DNA of 40,272 nucleotides, from contig NZ_CAMLHC010000051.1 in assembly GCF_946479755.1 (NCBI RefSeq), positions 1-40,272 of the forward strand. Reading direction: 5' to 3'. The DNA is from an uncultured Chitinophaga sp. GTDB taxonomy: Bacteria; Bacteroidota; Bacteroidia; Chitinophagales; Chitinophagaceae. Below are positions 16,384 to 24,925 of this stretch, in pieces (the stretch's first letter is position 1; every line of letters begins with the position of its first letter). Below the pieces are notes generated by a model. The model did no database searches and was not told where the DNA came from. It was given only the letters and a program-made list of their open reading frames with translations. Both the position numbers and the translations under genes were made by a program.

Positions 16384-18318
16384 TTATTTGCTCTCAGCAT
16401 CGGCGGAAGGAGAAGCAGTTGATATGTTTTGTTTGTTGGAAATTTCTTCGAGTAATTTCAACCCGAGCAGCCCGCTGATAGGGCCGTTGGCGCCCTCGCC
16501 GCCACCGATCAGCACATCCGGCATGATGCGGATATGTTGACTGCCGATGGCTTCCATTACTTTCAGCCGGGTAAAGTTTTCGCCACCCATCGCTTCCACG
16601 GCCAGCTTATAGGATTCAGCGCTGGACTGGCCGATGGCCAGGATTTTCTCCGCTTCGGCTTTACCGGTAAGGGATATCTTTTCGGCTTCGGCTTTCGCTG
16701 TCCATTCAGTGCGGTCAGCGTCTGCCCTGGCGAGCAATCTTACTTTTTCCGCTTCACCGCTGGCCAGCAGCTTCATCCGGTCACTTTCCGCGTTGGCCTG
16801 GAGGCGTACGCTGTTGGCGCCACCGGTGGCTTTTTTCACAGAGGCGTCGGCAATTCTCTCCGCGATCAGTACGCCCTGGTCGGCTTTCACGATTTCTTTC
16901 TGCATTTCTGCCACGGCTGTTTCTTTTTCGAGTGACTGCCGTGTTTCCTGCGCCTGGCGCTGTGTTTCGTACGTTACTTTTTGCTCTTCCGCTATTTTAC
17001 GGTCTGTCAGTGTTTTCATCAGGCTTTCCGGTGGCACGATGTCACCGATCAGGGTGTCTACTCCGAAAACGTTGTACTGGTCCAGTACCTGGCCGATGTG
17101 TTCTTTCGCCGCGTTCTGTCTCTCTTTACGGCTGGTAAGGAAGCTGATTACGTCCGAGCCCTGCGCTGAGTTACGGAAGTAGTTGCCGATGGTAGGTTCC
17201 AGCACCTGTGTCACGAGATTGCTCATGTTACCGAAACGGGCTATTACTTTCGGCGCTTCTGTTGTGGGTATATGGATGATCTGTGATACGTCCAGATTGA
17301 AGGTGAAACCGTCCTTGCTGCGCACGGTGATGGTGGACAGGTTTTTGTCGAGCTGGTGCGCTTCGCTTCTGGCGGAGGCCCAGTTGAGCACCAGGTTAGT
17401 GGTAGGCACCAGTTCCACTTTCATGATATAAGGGTTGACGGGATATTTACCCGGACCTAACGGTTCCGCCCATACGCCCTTCGATCCTTTGGCGACGATG
17501 TTGCCATGTTTAAATTCCGCGCCGCTGATGTCCACGCCGTCGTTGCCGACGAAGGAGATGACAACGCCGACGTGGCCGATGGCTATTTCCGTCATGCGGA
17601 CGATTTCCATTTTAGCGAACCAGGGGTTGATAAAATAGGAACCTGCGAGGATCACCTGCTCCTGTAACCCTTTGTAGCCGCCTTTTTGGAGGAAGGCATC
17701 CACATCCTGGAAGTTGTTGTGTTCCTGGATCGTTTTACCCGCAATAGAGCCTGTCTCGATGGCCTGACCTTCCAGTGTGGTGATGATGCCGACCGCATTT
17801 TCCGGGATGGAGATCATATCAGTGACCTCCAGTTCGAACAGAAATGTATTGATACGATAGGAACCGGGTGTGATGATCGCCGTTTGCCGGCCTTTACAGC
17901 CACCGTTTTCGAGAAAGGCCACTGCGTCCTGGAAGGTGTCGCAGTTCACTTTGCGGGCGAGAATGGCGCCGGTGGGAAGCTCTGCCCCGTCTTTCGCCAG
18001 CACCAGTCCTATTTTACCGGTGGGGATGATGGTGAAGGGTTGAAAGGTGACGGCATACTGCCACATCCATTTCCAGAAATATACGCCGGGGGCCAGTGTC
18101 TGGGCCTGGAAGCCGGCTTCGCCGCGTGTGGCCAGGATACGCCCTTCGGGCAGTTCCTGTTTGCCAAACAGCACGAATTTTTTAGTGACCAGGCCGATAC
18201 GGTCTTCCGGTACAATGACAACGCCGAAGAATATACGAAGAATGACTTTGTACATGATCAGGCATAGAATAGGCAAGCCGATGAGCAATGCCCATGTCAG
18301 GACAGGGGTGTTTTCCAT
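16384..18318 (-). CDS. Flotillin-like SPFH-domain membrane protein with four N-terminal repeats
   Basis: I start at the ATG at 18318 (643 residues), which puts a membrane helix at residues 8-32; a frame extension to 18414 adds an unconvincing leader. Four related segments of 60-75 residues follow (about 36-97, 98-170, 171-241, 246-306), each with an I/V-G-L/V-V opening, G-x-L-x-x-G-x-I and PG-x-Y or G-x-Y-x-IN near the end. The SPFH/Band 7 domain is at about 318-445 (STITVRSKDGFTFNLDVSQ) and a long Ala/Glu/Lys coiled coil at about 445-585 (repeated AEAEKI units). A short Gly-rich tail ends it. Flotillins form membrane-bound oligomeric cages or microdomain scaffolds. No NfeD gene is adjacent. 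Confidence 0.88.
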   Translation of the reverse strand: MENTPVLTWALLIGLPILCLIMYKVILRIFFGVVIVPEDRIGLVTKKFVLFGKQELPEGRILATRGEAGFQAQTLAPGVYFWKWMWQYAVTFQPFTIIPTGKIGLVLAKDGAELPTGAILARKVNCDTFQDAVAFLENGGCKGRQTAIITPGSYRINTFLFELEVTDMISIPENAVGIITTLEGQAIETGSIAGKTIQEHNNFQDVDAFLQKGGYKGLQEQVILAGSYFINPWFAKMEIVRMTEIAIGHVGVVISFVGNDGVDISGAEFKHGNIVAKGSKGVWAEPLGPGKYPVNPYIMKVELVPTTNLVLNWASARSEAHQLDKNLSTITVRSKDGFTFNLDVSQIIHIPTTEAPKVIARFGNMSNLVTQVLEPTIGNYFRNSAQGSDVISFLTSRKERQNAAKEHIGQVLDQYNVFGVDTLIGDIVPPESLMKTLTDRKIAEEQKVTYETQRQAQETRQSLEKETAVAEMQKEIVKADQGVLIAERIADASVKKATGGANSVRLQANAESDRMKLLASGEAEKVRLLARADADRTEWTAKAEAEKISLTGKAEAEKILAIGQSSAESYKLAVEAMGGENFTRLKVMEAIGSQHIRIMPDVLIGGGEGANGPISGLLGLKLLEEISNKQNISTASPSADAESK

Positions 18319-19026
18319 TGTTGTTGGTATTAAATGTTCAGGTATGAGTGCAGGATGTGTGCGGACAAGGCACAGCAGTACGATAGCGGAACAGGTTGTT
18401 CTGTTGCACAGCAATTCTTATATGGCTATGTTGAACGCCAGTTTACAGCCGGTTGTTTGCCCGTAAATAAATTAGCAGGTCGGGGGAGAAGTGTTGAAGT
18501 TGGTAGCGATATAATCTGTCAGGTTAATGCTGAACAGGGAGTGACGACGTATCATCGTATTTGTTGATTGAGGATGTAAAAATGGATATAATTTTTCATC
18601 CGTCAAAATGCCCTGTCGGTCAACGATTTAAAAGATTAACGAAATGATGGATGCAGTGGCCCTGTTATTTGGGCCGTTGCAAAAAAGAAGGATTTTATTG
18701 AATAAATTTTCAAAAAAGAGGGGAGAAATATATTTTTCCCTTACTTACTGCGGGCTACAGCGGATGATCTTTCTGTATATATAAGGAGTGAAGGGTAGGG
18801 CCGCAAGCGTTTTTTCGACTGCCGGTGAAGGCGGTCCATGGCCCATGAAAGTGACCGTTTAACGACAGCTGCACTATCCTGTAATGAACAGTAAGTGTAT
18901 CGAAAACGTACATTTATTGTTTTTTATATATTTACAATAGATTGATTTTTATACGAATGACTAAGTGGCATTTTTCTTGGCGCCGTTGGCGCACGCTCAT
19001 GCTCAACGTTTAATGTTACCGCGATT
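18319..19026. other. 708-bp non-coding region between divergent SPFH and permease genes
   Basis: No convincing gene. It should hold both divergent promoters, but I found no clean TTTG/TAnnTTTG pair. An imperfect inverted repeat (GGGAGAAAT with ATTTTTCCC) sits at 18721-18740 and the last 130 bp are strongly AT-rich. The open frame at 18334-18567 has a Cys-rich composition unlike a real protein and no family match I recognise. Confidence 0.6.
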
Positions 19027-21426
19027 ATGCTTAAAAATTATCTGAAAACCGCCTGGCAGAACTTACGCTGCCATAAATCCTACGTGACGATCAATACCAT
19101 CGGGTTAGCGGTAGGGATAGCCGCCTGCCTGCTTATTTTTATATTGATCCAATATCAGACAAGCTTTGATAATTTCCATAAAAACAGGGAACGTATTTAC
19201 AGGGTGGCGGGTGTCACCCAAACACCGGAAGGGATCAACTATACGACCGGCAGCGCTTTTCCGCTGGCAGAAGGTCTGCGGCTGGACTGCCCGCAGCTGG
19301 AGCAGGTAGGCCGCATATACGGGCGGAAGGACAAGCTGATCACTTTACCGGATGCAAAGGGAACGGCAACACAGAAAAAGTTTAAGGAGACCATCTTTTT
19401 TGCAGAGCCGGAACTGTTCAATATCTTCAATTTTCCCTTTCTGGCAGGCGATGCGAAGACCGCCTTGTCGGCACCCAACACAGCGGTCCTCACACAGGAG
19501 ACGGCAGAAAAATATTTCGGCGACTGGCATGCCGCCATCGGCCGGTTGGTGAAGTATGATAATGACCGGGTGTTTAAGGTGACCGGCATCCTGAAAAATA
19601 TTCCTGTCAATACTGATTTTCCCCTGCGGGTGGTGTTTTCATTTAAGAACGCCCGGAACGAGGATATTTCTGCCGATTGGATAAGCCAGGACGGCTCCCT
19701 GAATACTTTTGTTCTCCTTCCGAAAAATACGTCGGCAGCGCAGTTTGACAACGACCTTAAAAATGTGGTAAAGAAGCATACACCCGCCGAGTATGCCAAC
19801 CAAGGTTATGCGTTGCAACCGCTCAGCGATATTCACTATAACAGCAGGTTTGGAACTTATAGCGGAAACACGTTCAGCAAGGAGCTGATTACTGCTTTAA
19901 GCTTAATAGGCTTGTTCCTGCTGGTGATCGCCTGTATCAACTTTATCAACCTTTCTACCGCACAGGCGGTGAACCGTTCGAAGGAAGTGGGGGTGAGAAA
20001 GGTGTTGGGTGGAAGCAGGGGACAGTTGATCGCGCAGTTTTTATGTGAAACATTTTTCATCACGCTGCTGTCCGTGGTGATCGCTATCCTGATCGCATTC
20101 GCCACGTTGCCGCTGCTGAATAACCTCCTGCAGACGCCTCTCAGCATCCAGTTCAGTTTGCCTTTGGTGATGTTTTTAGGTGGTATTCTTATAACGGTTA
20201 CCCTGCTGTCAGGCTTCTACCCGGCAATCATCTTGTCCGGGTTTAATCCTATCACCGTGCTGAAGAGCAGGCTGACAGACAGGATCGTAGGCGGGCTTTC
20301 GATGAGGAGAGGGTTGGTGGTATTTCAGTTTGCGATTGCGCAGGCGTTGATCATCGGCACCTTCATCGTGGTGAATCAAATGGATTTTTTCCAGAATGCG
20401 GCGACGGGGTTTGATAAAGAAGCGATAGTGATGGTGCCTATCGGGAACGATACCGCGCGTCATGCAAAAATGCATTCACTAAAGACACAGCTGCAGGAGA
20501 TGGCAGGTGTAAAAGACGTGAGCTTAAGCGCGTTTAGCCCAATGGACGGAGCGAGCTGGCAAAGTGATTTCCGGTTTGATAATGCGGTGAAGAAATCGGC
20601 TTTCCAGGCCGATCTGAAATGGGCGGACGCTGATTATTTTAAAACGTATAATATCCCGTTCGTGGCAGGAATGCCTTATCGGGAAGCGGATACGGTGAGT
20701 GGATTTGTGGTCAATGAGATGATGGTGAAAAAACTGGGTTTCAAGAGTCCGGAGGAGATCATCGGTAAAAAAATAGATTTTTGGGATGGGAGCATAACAG
20801 CGCCTGTGGTGGGTGTGGTAAAAGATTTTAACGGCCAGTCGCTGAAGGACAAAATGCTGCCAACGGTGCTGGGGGCAAACAAAATGATCTACCGGTTAAT
20901 CAATATTAAAATGCAGCCGCAGCATGCCAGGCAAACATTGGCGGCTGTGGAGCGGATCTGGAACGAGGCGTATCCTGATTTGATGTATGAATACGAGTTC
21001 CTGGATGATAAGATGGCCAGCTTTTATCAACAGGAAAGCCAGCTGTCACAACTGTATAAGATATTTGCCGGTATTGCTATATTTATTTCCTGTCTTGGAT
21101 TGTACGGTTTTGTTTCGTTTATGGCGGTGCAGCGTACCAAAGAGGTAGGCATCAGGAAAGTGCTGGGCGCCTCTGTTGTCAACATCGTTTATTTGTTCTC
21201 CAAAGAATTTACACTGCTGATAGGTGTTGCGTTTTTAATAGCGGCGCCGTTGGCCTATTATTTCATGCATCATTGGTTGCAAAATTTTGCCTACAGGATC
21301 AACATCGGCGTGGGAACATTTTTGTTGACCATTGTGAGCGCAGAAGTAATTGCGTGGCTGACGGTAGGCTACCAGGCGATAAAAGCGGCAGTGGCCAATC
21401 CGGTGAAGAGTTTGAAGATGGAGTGA
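19027..21426 (+). CDS. MacB/FtsX-type ABC transporter permease
   Basis: A 799-residue membrane protein with two FtsX-type modules. The N-terminus MLKNYLKTAWQNLRCHKSYV, followed by a helix (NTIGLAVGIAACLLIFILI) and a MacB-type periplasmic domain (about 45-270), is typical of Bacteroidota permeases. FtsX core 1 spans about 285-420 with the NRSKEVGVRKVLGGSRGQL coupling motif; a second periplasmic domain follows, and FtsX core 2 (about 675-799) repeats the motif as QRTKEVGIRKVLGASVVNI. No ATPase is encoded nearby, so it must share one from elsewhere. Such proteins usually act in mechanotransmission or export of peptides, lipids or drugs; the substrate is unknown. Confidence 0.92.
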   Translation: MLKNYLKTAWQNLRCHKSYVTINTIGLAVGIAACLLIFILIQYQTSFDNFHKNRERIYRVAGVTQTPEGINYTTGSAFPLAEGLRLDCPQLEQVGRIYGRKDKLITLPDAKGTATQKKFKETIFFAEPELFNIFNFPFLAGDAKTALSAPNTAVLTQETAEKYFGDWHAAIGRLVKYDNDRVFKVTGILKNIPVNTDFPLRVVFSFKNARNEDISADWISQDGSLNTFVLLPKNTSAAQFDNDLKNVVKKHTPAEYANQGYALQPLSDIHYNSRFGTYSGNTFSKELITALSLIGLFLLVIACINFINLSTAQAVNRSKEVGVRKVLGGSRGQLIAQFLCETFFITLLSVVIAILIAFATLPLLNNLLQTPLSIQFSLPLVMFLGGILITVTLLSGFYPAIILSGFNPITVLKSRLTDRIVGGLSMRRGLVVFQFAIAQALIIGTFIVVNQMDFFQNAATGFDKEAIVMVPIGNDTARHAKMHSLKTQLQEMAGVKDVSLSAFSPMDGASWQSDFRFDNAVKKSAFQADLKWADADYFKTYNIPFVAGMPYREADTVSGFVVNEMMVKKLGFKSPEEIIGKKIDFWDGSITAPVVGVVKDFNGQSLKDKMLPTVLGANKMIYRLINIKMQPQHARQTLAAVERIWNEAYPDLMYEYEFLDDKMASFYQQESQLSQLYKIFAGIAIFISCLGLYGFVSFMAVQRTKEVGIRKVLGASVVNIVYLFSKEFTLLIGVAFLIAAPLAYYFMHHWLQNFAYRINIGVGTFLLTIVSAEVIAWLTVGYQAIKAAVANPVKSLKME

Positions 21427-21453
21427 TACGATGGACCAGGTAATGTAAACAGG

Positions 21454-21484
21454 AAAAATCCGCCACCAACGTGACGGATTTTTT
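21454..21484. terminator. Bidirectional terminator
   Basis: A 13-bp stem with one mismatch, AAAAATCCGCCAC (21454-21466) with GTGACGGATTTTT (21471-21483), loop CAAC. It has A-runs on the left and T-runs on the right, so it can serve both the permease gene and the convergent lipoprotein gene. Confidence 0.85.
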
Positions 21485-21545
21485 CTTAAGAAGAAGGATA
21501 AGTACAAAAATGATTGTCTGAAAGCGTTTAATTACACGATCTTAA

Positions 21546-22223
21546 TTAAGGACGTTTGATGATAAAAAACTTCTGAATAGATTGGCCGGTAAAGCTGTTT
21601 TGTTGTAAAACAGCACCGCTGCTGGTATTGGCAGATCCGCTGATCTGCAGGTATTTGCCGGAAGATGCATTCTGGATGAAAACGCTGCCGTCGGCATCGC
21701 CGGTTACCCTGAAATAGAAGTTTTGATTGGTGCCTACTACTGAAGGCCAGGTAATAATGCGCCCTCCATCGGCGGTTGTGCTATTCTCAAGGTCCCAGAA
21801 AGCATTGGTGAGCGTGGTTAAAGTGCCCCACTGCAGCTTATAGGCAGCACTGAGCACGCCACCTACAAAGTCATTCTGCTTGTAGTAGATAGTGAGATTA
21901 GCCTGGGATGACGGCGGTGTTACATCCGCCAGTTCGGTCTGTACAATTTGATCGCCAACCGGCACTTTGGTCAATGCACGGTTTGAATGTTTGGATACAA
22001 TGTAATAGATGTCTTTCTGCTGACCTACCGTTTGGGGGAGGTCATTAACACCGTTTGCTGTAATGGGGGCACCGCTGAGAGTGGAAGCGTTCGCGTTTTT
22101 ATCAATCTTTGTAGTGGCCATGTCGTCATTGGCCATATCGCGTGAGCAGGAAAAGAATGAAAGCGTCATTGCCGCCATGAAGGCAAGGTTTCGTAAATAA
22201 GTTCTAGTTTTCATGAAATTCAT
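21546..22223 (-). CDS. Secreted lipoprotein with ricin-type beta-trefoil lectin domain
   Basis: A 225-residue protein (222 if the ATG at 22214 is used). A lipoprotein signal peptide ends in the lipobox-like LSFFSC (Cys26), followed by the polar SRDMANDDMATTKID, which resembles the charged surface-export tail of Bacteroidota lipoproteins. From about residue 70 the sequence follows a ricin-B beta-trefoil pattern: DIYYIVSKHSNRALTKVP, a middle repeat around WDLENSTTADGGRI, and a last repeat NASSGKYLQISGSANTSSG ending in VLQQNSFTGQSIQKF. The domain usually binds carbohydrate; the ligand is unknown. It stands alone, with 1.3 kb of ORF-free DNA upstream. Confidence 0.75.
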   Translation of the reverse strand: MNFMKTRTYLRNLAFMAAMTLSFFSCSRDMANDDMATTKIDKNANASTLSGAPITANGVNDLPQTVGQQKDIYYIVSKHSNRALTKVPVGDQIVQTELADVTPPSSQANLTIYYKQNDFVGGVLSAAYKLQWGTLTTLTNAFWDLENSTTADGGRIITWPSVVGTNQNFYFRVTGDADGSVFIQNASSGKYLQISGSANTSSGAVLQQNSFTGQSIQKFFIIKRP

Positions 22224-23513
22224 TTTAAAATAGTTTAAATAAAGGATGCTACATCGTACCCGATGATAACTTTCAGACGCATGTATGGTAACTTATCTTC
22301 TTAAGGTCTTATTTGGGATTTGATCCGGTATTTTTCTTTTTAGCGGTGTGACCATTAGTCAAAAGAGGGATGCATCACGCTATTTTCATAGCATGTTACA
22401 TTGTTGTTAGCGGTACGGACATACCGCTGTATTAACAGACGGGCATATGCCTGTATCCACCCATCTGTGTTGGGATGAATGTAGCGGACGAATGGCTGCT
22501 TATGCCAGCATCATAGGTCATAGCCGAAGCTGCGGTGTTTTAAAAACAAACCACTGCTGGCATAGCTGCCTGGTGTGACACTTTATGGCTTAGGTCCATT
22601 TGTTTCCATAAACTTTTACCGGACTACTGTTGGCGAAAACAATCCCGTTGGGAGTGTTGAGCGTGTGAACTTTGCGGACATCGGCAAAGGCAGCAGGCAG
22701 CATCATGTCGTCTCTTTAAAGCGAGTGTAGTTGGCTGTTTGAGGGAATAATAAATCATAAAATATAACGGGCTTAAGATTGGGTTGAAACAGTACAGAAT
22801 TAACGAATAAGGGAATAGTATTTACGGGTTAAAGAATAAAATGTATTGTTGAGCTCGTTTCTATGATGAAGTTAATCAAAATCTTCAAATCAAAAATTTT
22901 TTTTATCGTGAGGGATCCGCACGATTCTTTAAAAAAAATATTGACTGCGATGGTGGCTCATGGCTGATTTGTACAGCCTCGTCTCCCCGTTAAAATCGTA
23001 CACATTCCGTCATAGCATGGGGATGTATTCCTGAAAAAATAAATTTCACTTTGGCACACGTTACTTATCGTATATAGGTTCCCGTTGTATCCATCTTCCA
23101 TCCGGCTGCGGTTACCTGTGTGGCGGCACGAAGAGACACAGCGATTTATGGAACGACGTCGGGTGGGGGCTGACTGCCTTTTGCGTAAAAAAGTGATTGT
23201 CTTAGTATAGGGAACATCGCCGTCTGGCAGAACGGGGACATGAAGCGGCAGTGTTCCGCTGCTGCACGGGCAGCTAACAGCGTATCATCATTATCGCCAT
23301 TAAACTAACACTGGTGCCGAAGCAGGAGTGAGGCGAGGCTTTGGCGTAATGGGATTGTTATTCCGGGTATCCAACCTATTTTCATTTAAACTGGCCAGCC
23401 TTTAAAAGCAATATGATCCCGCTGCGGGGTGGCTTCATTTTGTCCGCTCCGGTCAGATTTTTCTTTTTGCATTATCAAAAAAGAAGCTATATTGAGCATC
23501 GTATTTTCTCTTT
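22224..23513. other. 1.3-kb region without credible ORFs
   Basis: No open frame of 60 codons or more is found on either strand before the ROK control region. The stretch is AT-richer than its neighbours. I see several inverted repeats: AGCGGTA/TACCGCT at 22409-22428, a GGCATATGCC palindrome at 22442-22451, and a long imperfect pair at 22494-22570. It could hold a structured RNA, the long leader of the lipoprotein gene, or an eroded gene; nothing is recognisable. Confidence 0.6.
22494..22570. repeat. Imperfect inverted repeat with about 16-bp arms
   Basis: GGCTGCTTATGCCAGCA (22494-22510) pairs with TGCTGGCATAGCTGCC (22555-22570): ten perfect inner pairs, then a one-base bulge and mostly matched outer pairs. 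The 44-nt interior would make a long hairpin. No transposase-like ORF or target duplication is visible. Confidence 0.6.
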
Positions 23514-23529
23514 GCTAAAACGATTTATT
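23514..23529. promoter_or_regulatory. LacI-type operator O1 upstream of the ROK promoter
   Basis: GCTAAAACGATTTA followed by TT, matching 14 of 16 positions of the perfect site at 23569-23584. A central CG flanked by A- and T-rich half sites is the hallmark of LacI-family operators. It lies just upstream of the -33 element and is 55 bp from the second site, about five helical turns. Confidence 0.7.
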
Positions 23530-23530
23530 A

Positions 23531-23563
23531 TTTGACATTGTCAACCAAACAATCTTATATTTG
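23531..23563 (+). promoter_or_regulatory. Bacteroidota-type promoter of the ROK gene
   Basis: TTTG at 23531-23534, 21-bp spacer, perfect TAnnTTTG (TATATTTG, 23556-23563). Transcription would start near 23570, inside the second LacI-type operator, with a leader of about 40 nt before the ATG at 23609. Confidence 0.8.
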
Positions 23564-23568
23564 TCGAA

Positions 23569-23584
23569 GCTAAAACGATTTAGC
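23569..23584. promoter_or_regulatory. LacI-type operator O2 at the ROK transcription start
   Basis: GCTAAA-ACGA-TTTAGC has perfect 6-bp arms and a CG centre. It covers the predicted transcription start, the classic site for repression. No LacI gene is in the window, so the regulator is encoded elsewhere. Confidence 0.8.
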
Positions 23585-23608
23585 CTATTTGTATATTTAA
23601 AACTGTTT

Positions 23609-24475
23609 ATGAAAAGTTCCATGGCATTAGGAATTGATATCGGCGGTTCCCATATCACAGCTGCATTGGTGAACCTGGAGGCAAGAACAATTGATACCCA
23701 TTCCTGGCACCGTACGCGCGTGAACTCACAGGGCAGCGCCGCGGAAATAATTGACGCATGGGCGGTAGTGATCAATGACGCTTTCAGGGATATGCCTGCC
23801 GACAGCAGGTATATCGGTATCGGCATGCCCGGTCCCTTCGACTATGAGCTGGGGATCAGCAGGATGAAAGACCAGCATAAATATGACGCGCTCTACGACC
23901 TGAACGTTAAAAATATGCTGGCTGCCAAACTGGAGCTGGACCCGTCCAGGATCCGCTTTATCAACGATGCCGGCTGTTTCCTGCAGGGAGAAGTGTTTAG
24001 CGGCGCAGGCCGCAATTACCAGCATGTTATTGGTCTTACCCTCGGTACCGGCCTCGGCTCTGCCACCTTTCACGGCGGCCTGGCACAGGATGCCGACCGC
24101 TGGTGCACACCCTACCGCGATGGCATGGCAGAAGATTACCTGTCCACCCGCTGGTTCGTGAAACGATACCAGGAACTGACCGGCAAGACCGTAAAAGATG
24201 TCAAGGAACTGACCACTTATATCGATACCGACCCTGTCGTGCAACAGGTGTTCGACGAGTTCGCCCACAACCTGGCGAACTTCCTGACCGGCTTCATCCG
24301 GGAGGAATCACCGGAAGCCATCGTCATCGGCGGTAACATCGCCCAGGCTTCTGAACTGTTTTTCCCGGCCGCTGTACGGGAACTGGCACAGCACAATTAC
24401 CATATACCACTGCTGGTCGCCTCCCTCGGTGAACAAGCCGCTATCCTCGGCGCCGCCAGTATCTGGTACGAATAA
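23609..24475 (+). CDS. ROK-family sugar kinase-like protein without the zinc cysteine cluster
   Basis: A 288-residue ROK protein. The N-terminal phosphate-1 motif is LGIDIGGSHITAALVN, followed by IGIGMPGPFDYELG, the catalytic-Asp region FINDAGCFLQGE, the phosphate-2/ROK region VIGLTLGTGLGSATFHGG and the adenosine motif AIVIGGNIAQASELFFPA. The usual GH...C-x-C-G-x-x-G-C zinc-binding block after phosphate-2 is absent; that stretch reads DGMAEDYLSTRWFVKRY instead. No helix-turn-helix precedes it, so it is a kinase rather than a NagC-type repressor. I chose the ATG at 23609; an upstream TTG frame start at 23561 lies within the promoter. Substrate is probably a hexose or amino-hexose. Confidence 0.87.
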   Translation: MKSSMALGIDIGGSHITAALVNLEARTIDTHSWHRTRVNSQGSAAEIIDAWAVVINDAFRDMPADSRYIGIGMPGPFDYELGISRMKDQHKYDALYDLNVKNMLAAKLELDPSRIRFINDAGCFLQGEVFSGAGRNYQHVIGLTLGTGLGSATFHGGLAQDADRWCTPYRDGMAEDYLSTRWFVKRYQELTGKTVKDVKELTTYIDTDPVVQQVFDEFAHNLANFLTGFIREESPEAIVIGGNIAQASELFFPAAVRELAQHNYHIPLLVASLGEQAAILGAASIWYE

Positions 24476-24925
24476 TCATCACCCACACGGAAAGCAGGAG
24501 CGGAGCGTACTTCACGGCCTGCCACTCATCATCCGGGTGCCGTTATACCCCGGTAGAGGAAAACGCCCTTCCCTAAGTAATAAGTGTATCTGATACGCTT
24601 AGTGGCAGGGCATCTGCGTAATTTTCGCCCGAAAGGCTATAAAAAATAATGCAGGTTTTTTCATCTCCCGGGATTGGATAAAAAAAGCCGGCGCGGAGAC
24701 AGCCATCTCCGCGCCGGGCTTCATTTTGCTTTACACTCCTTCACACCGGCCATCCCCAATGGCCAACAGCTCCCTGTTGCCGCTTATCACTATTTTCAGC
24801 CGCTCCGCTTGCAATTGCCCCCCTGACTTTCTATCTTACTCACATCAACCAGGAACTTGTTTTTACAGTGAATAATATACAGTGAACTAACGGAGATCAA
24901 TACACGTATTCAATCAAACATATAT
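24476..24925. promoter_or_regulatory. 450-bp intergenic region with inverted repeat and terminator
   Basis: Between the ROK and Gfo/Idh genes. It contains a 21-bp imperfect inverted repeat at 24581-24601 (TAAG-GTATC with GATAC-CTTA arms), then the hairpin terminator at 24688-24717. The last 100 bp are AT-rich and should hold the promoter of the oxidoreductase gene, but no clear -7 box is visible. Confidence 0.6.
24688..24725 (+). terminator. Strong GC hairpin, probable terminator
   Basis: A 12-bp perfect stem, CCGGCGCGGAGA (24688-24699) with TCTCCGCGCCGG (24706-24717), loop CAGCCA, preceded by AAAAAAG and followed by GCTTCATTTTG. The T-run is modest and lies about 210 bp after the ROK stop, but no other gene end is near. 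Confidence 0.7.

Noticed and set aside
18334..18567. Possible 77-residue Cys-rich protein between the SPFH and permease genes
   Set aside because: No signal, membrane helix, family motif or ribosome-binding site; it partly overlaps the upstream leader of the SPFH gene.
22494..22570. Insertion-sequence ends
   Set aside because: The arms are only 44 bp apart, with no transposase frame and no flanking target duplication.
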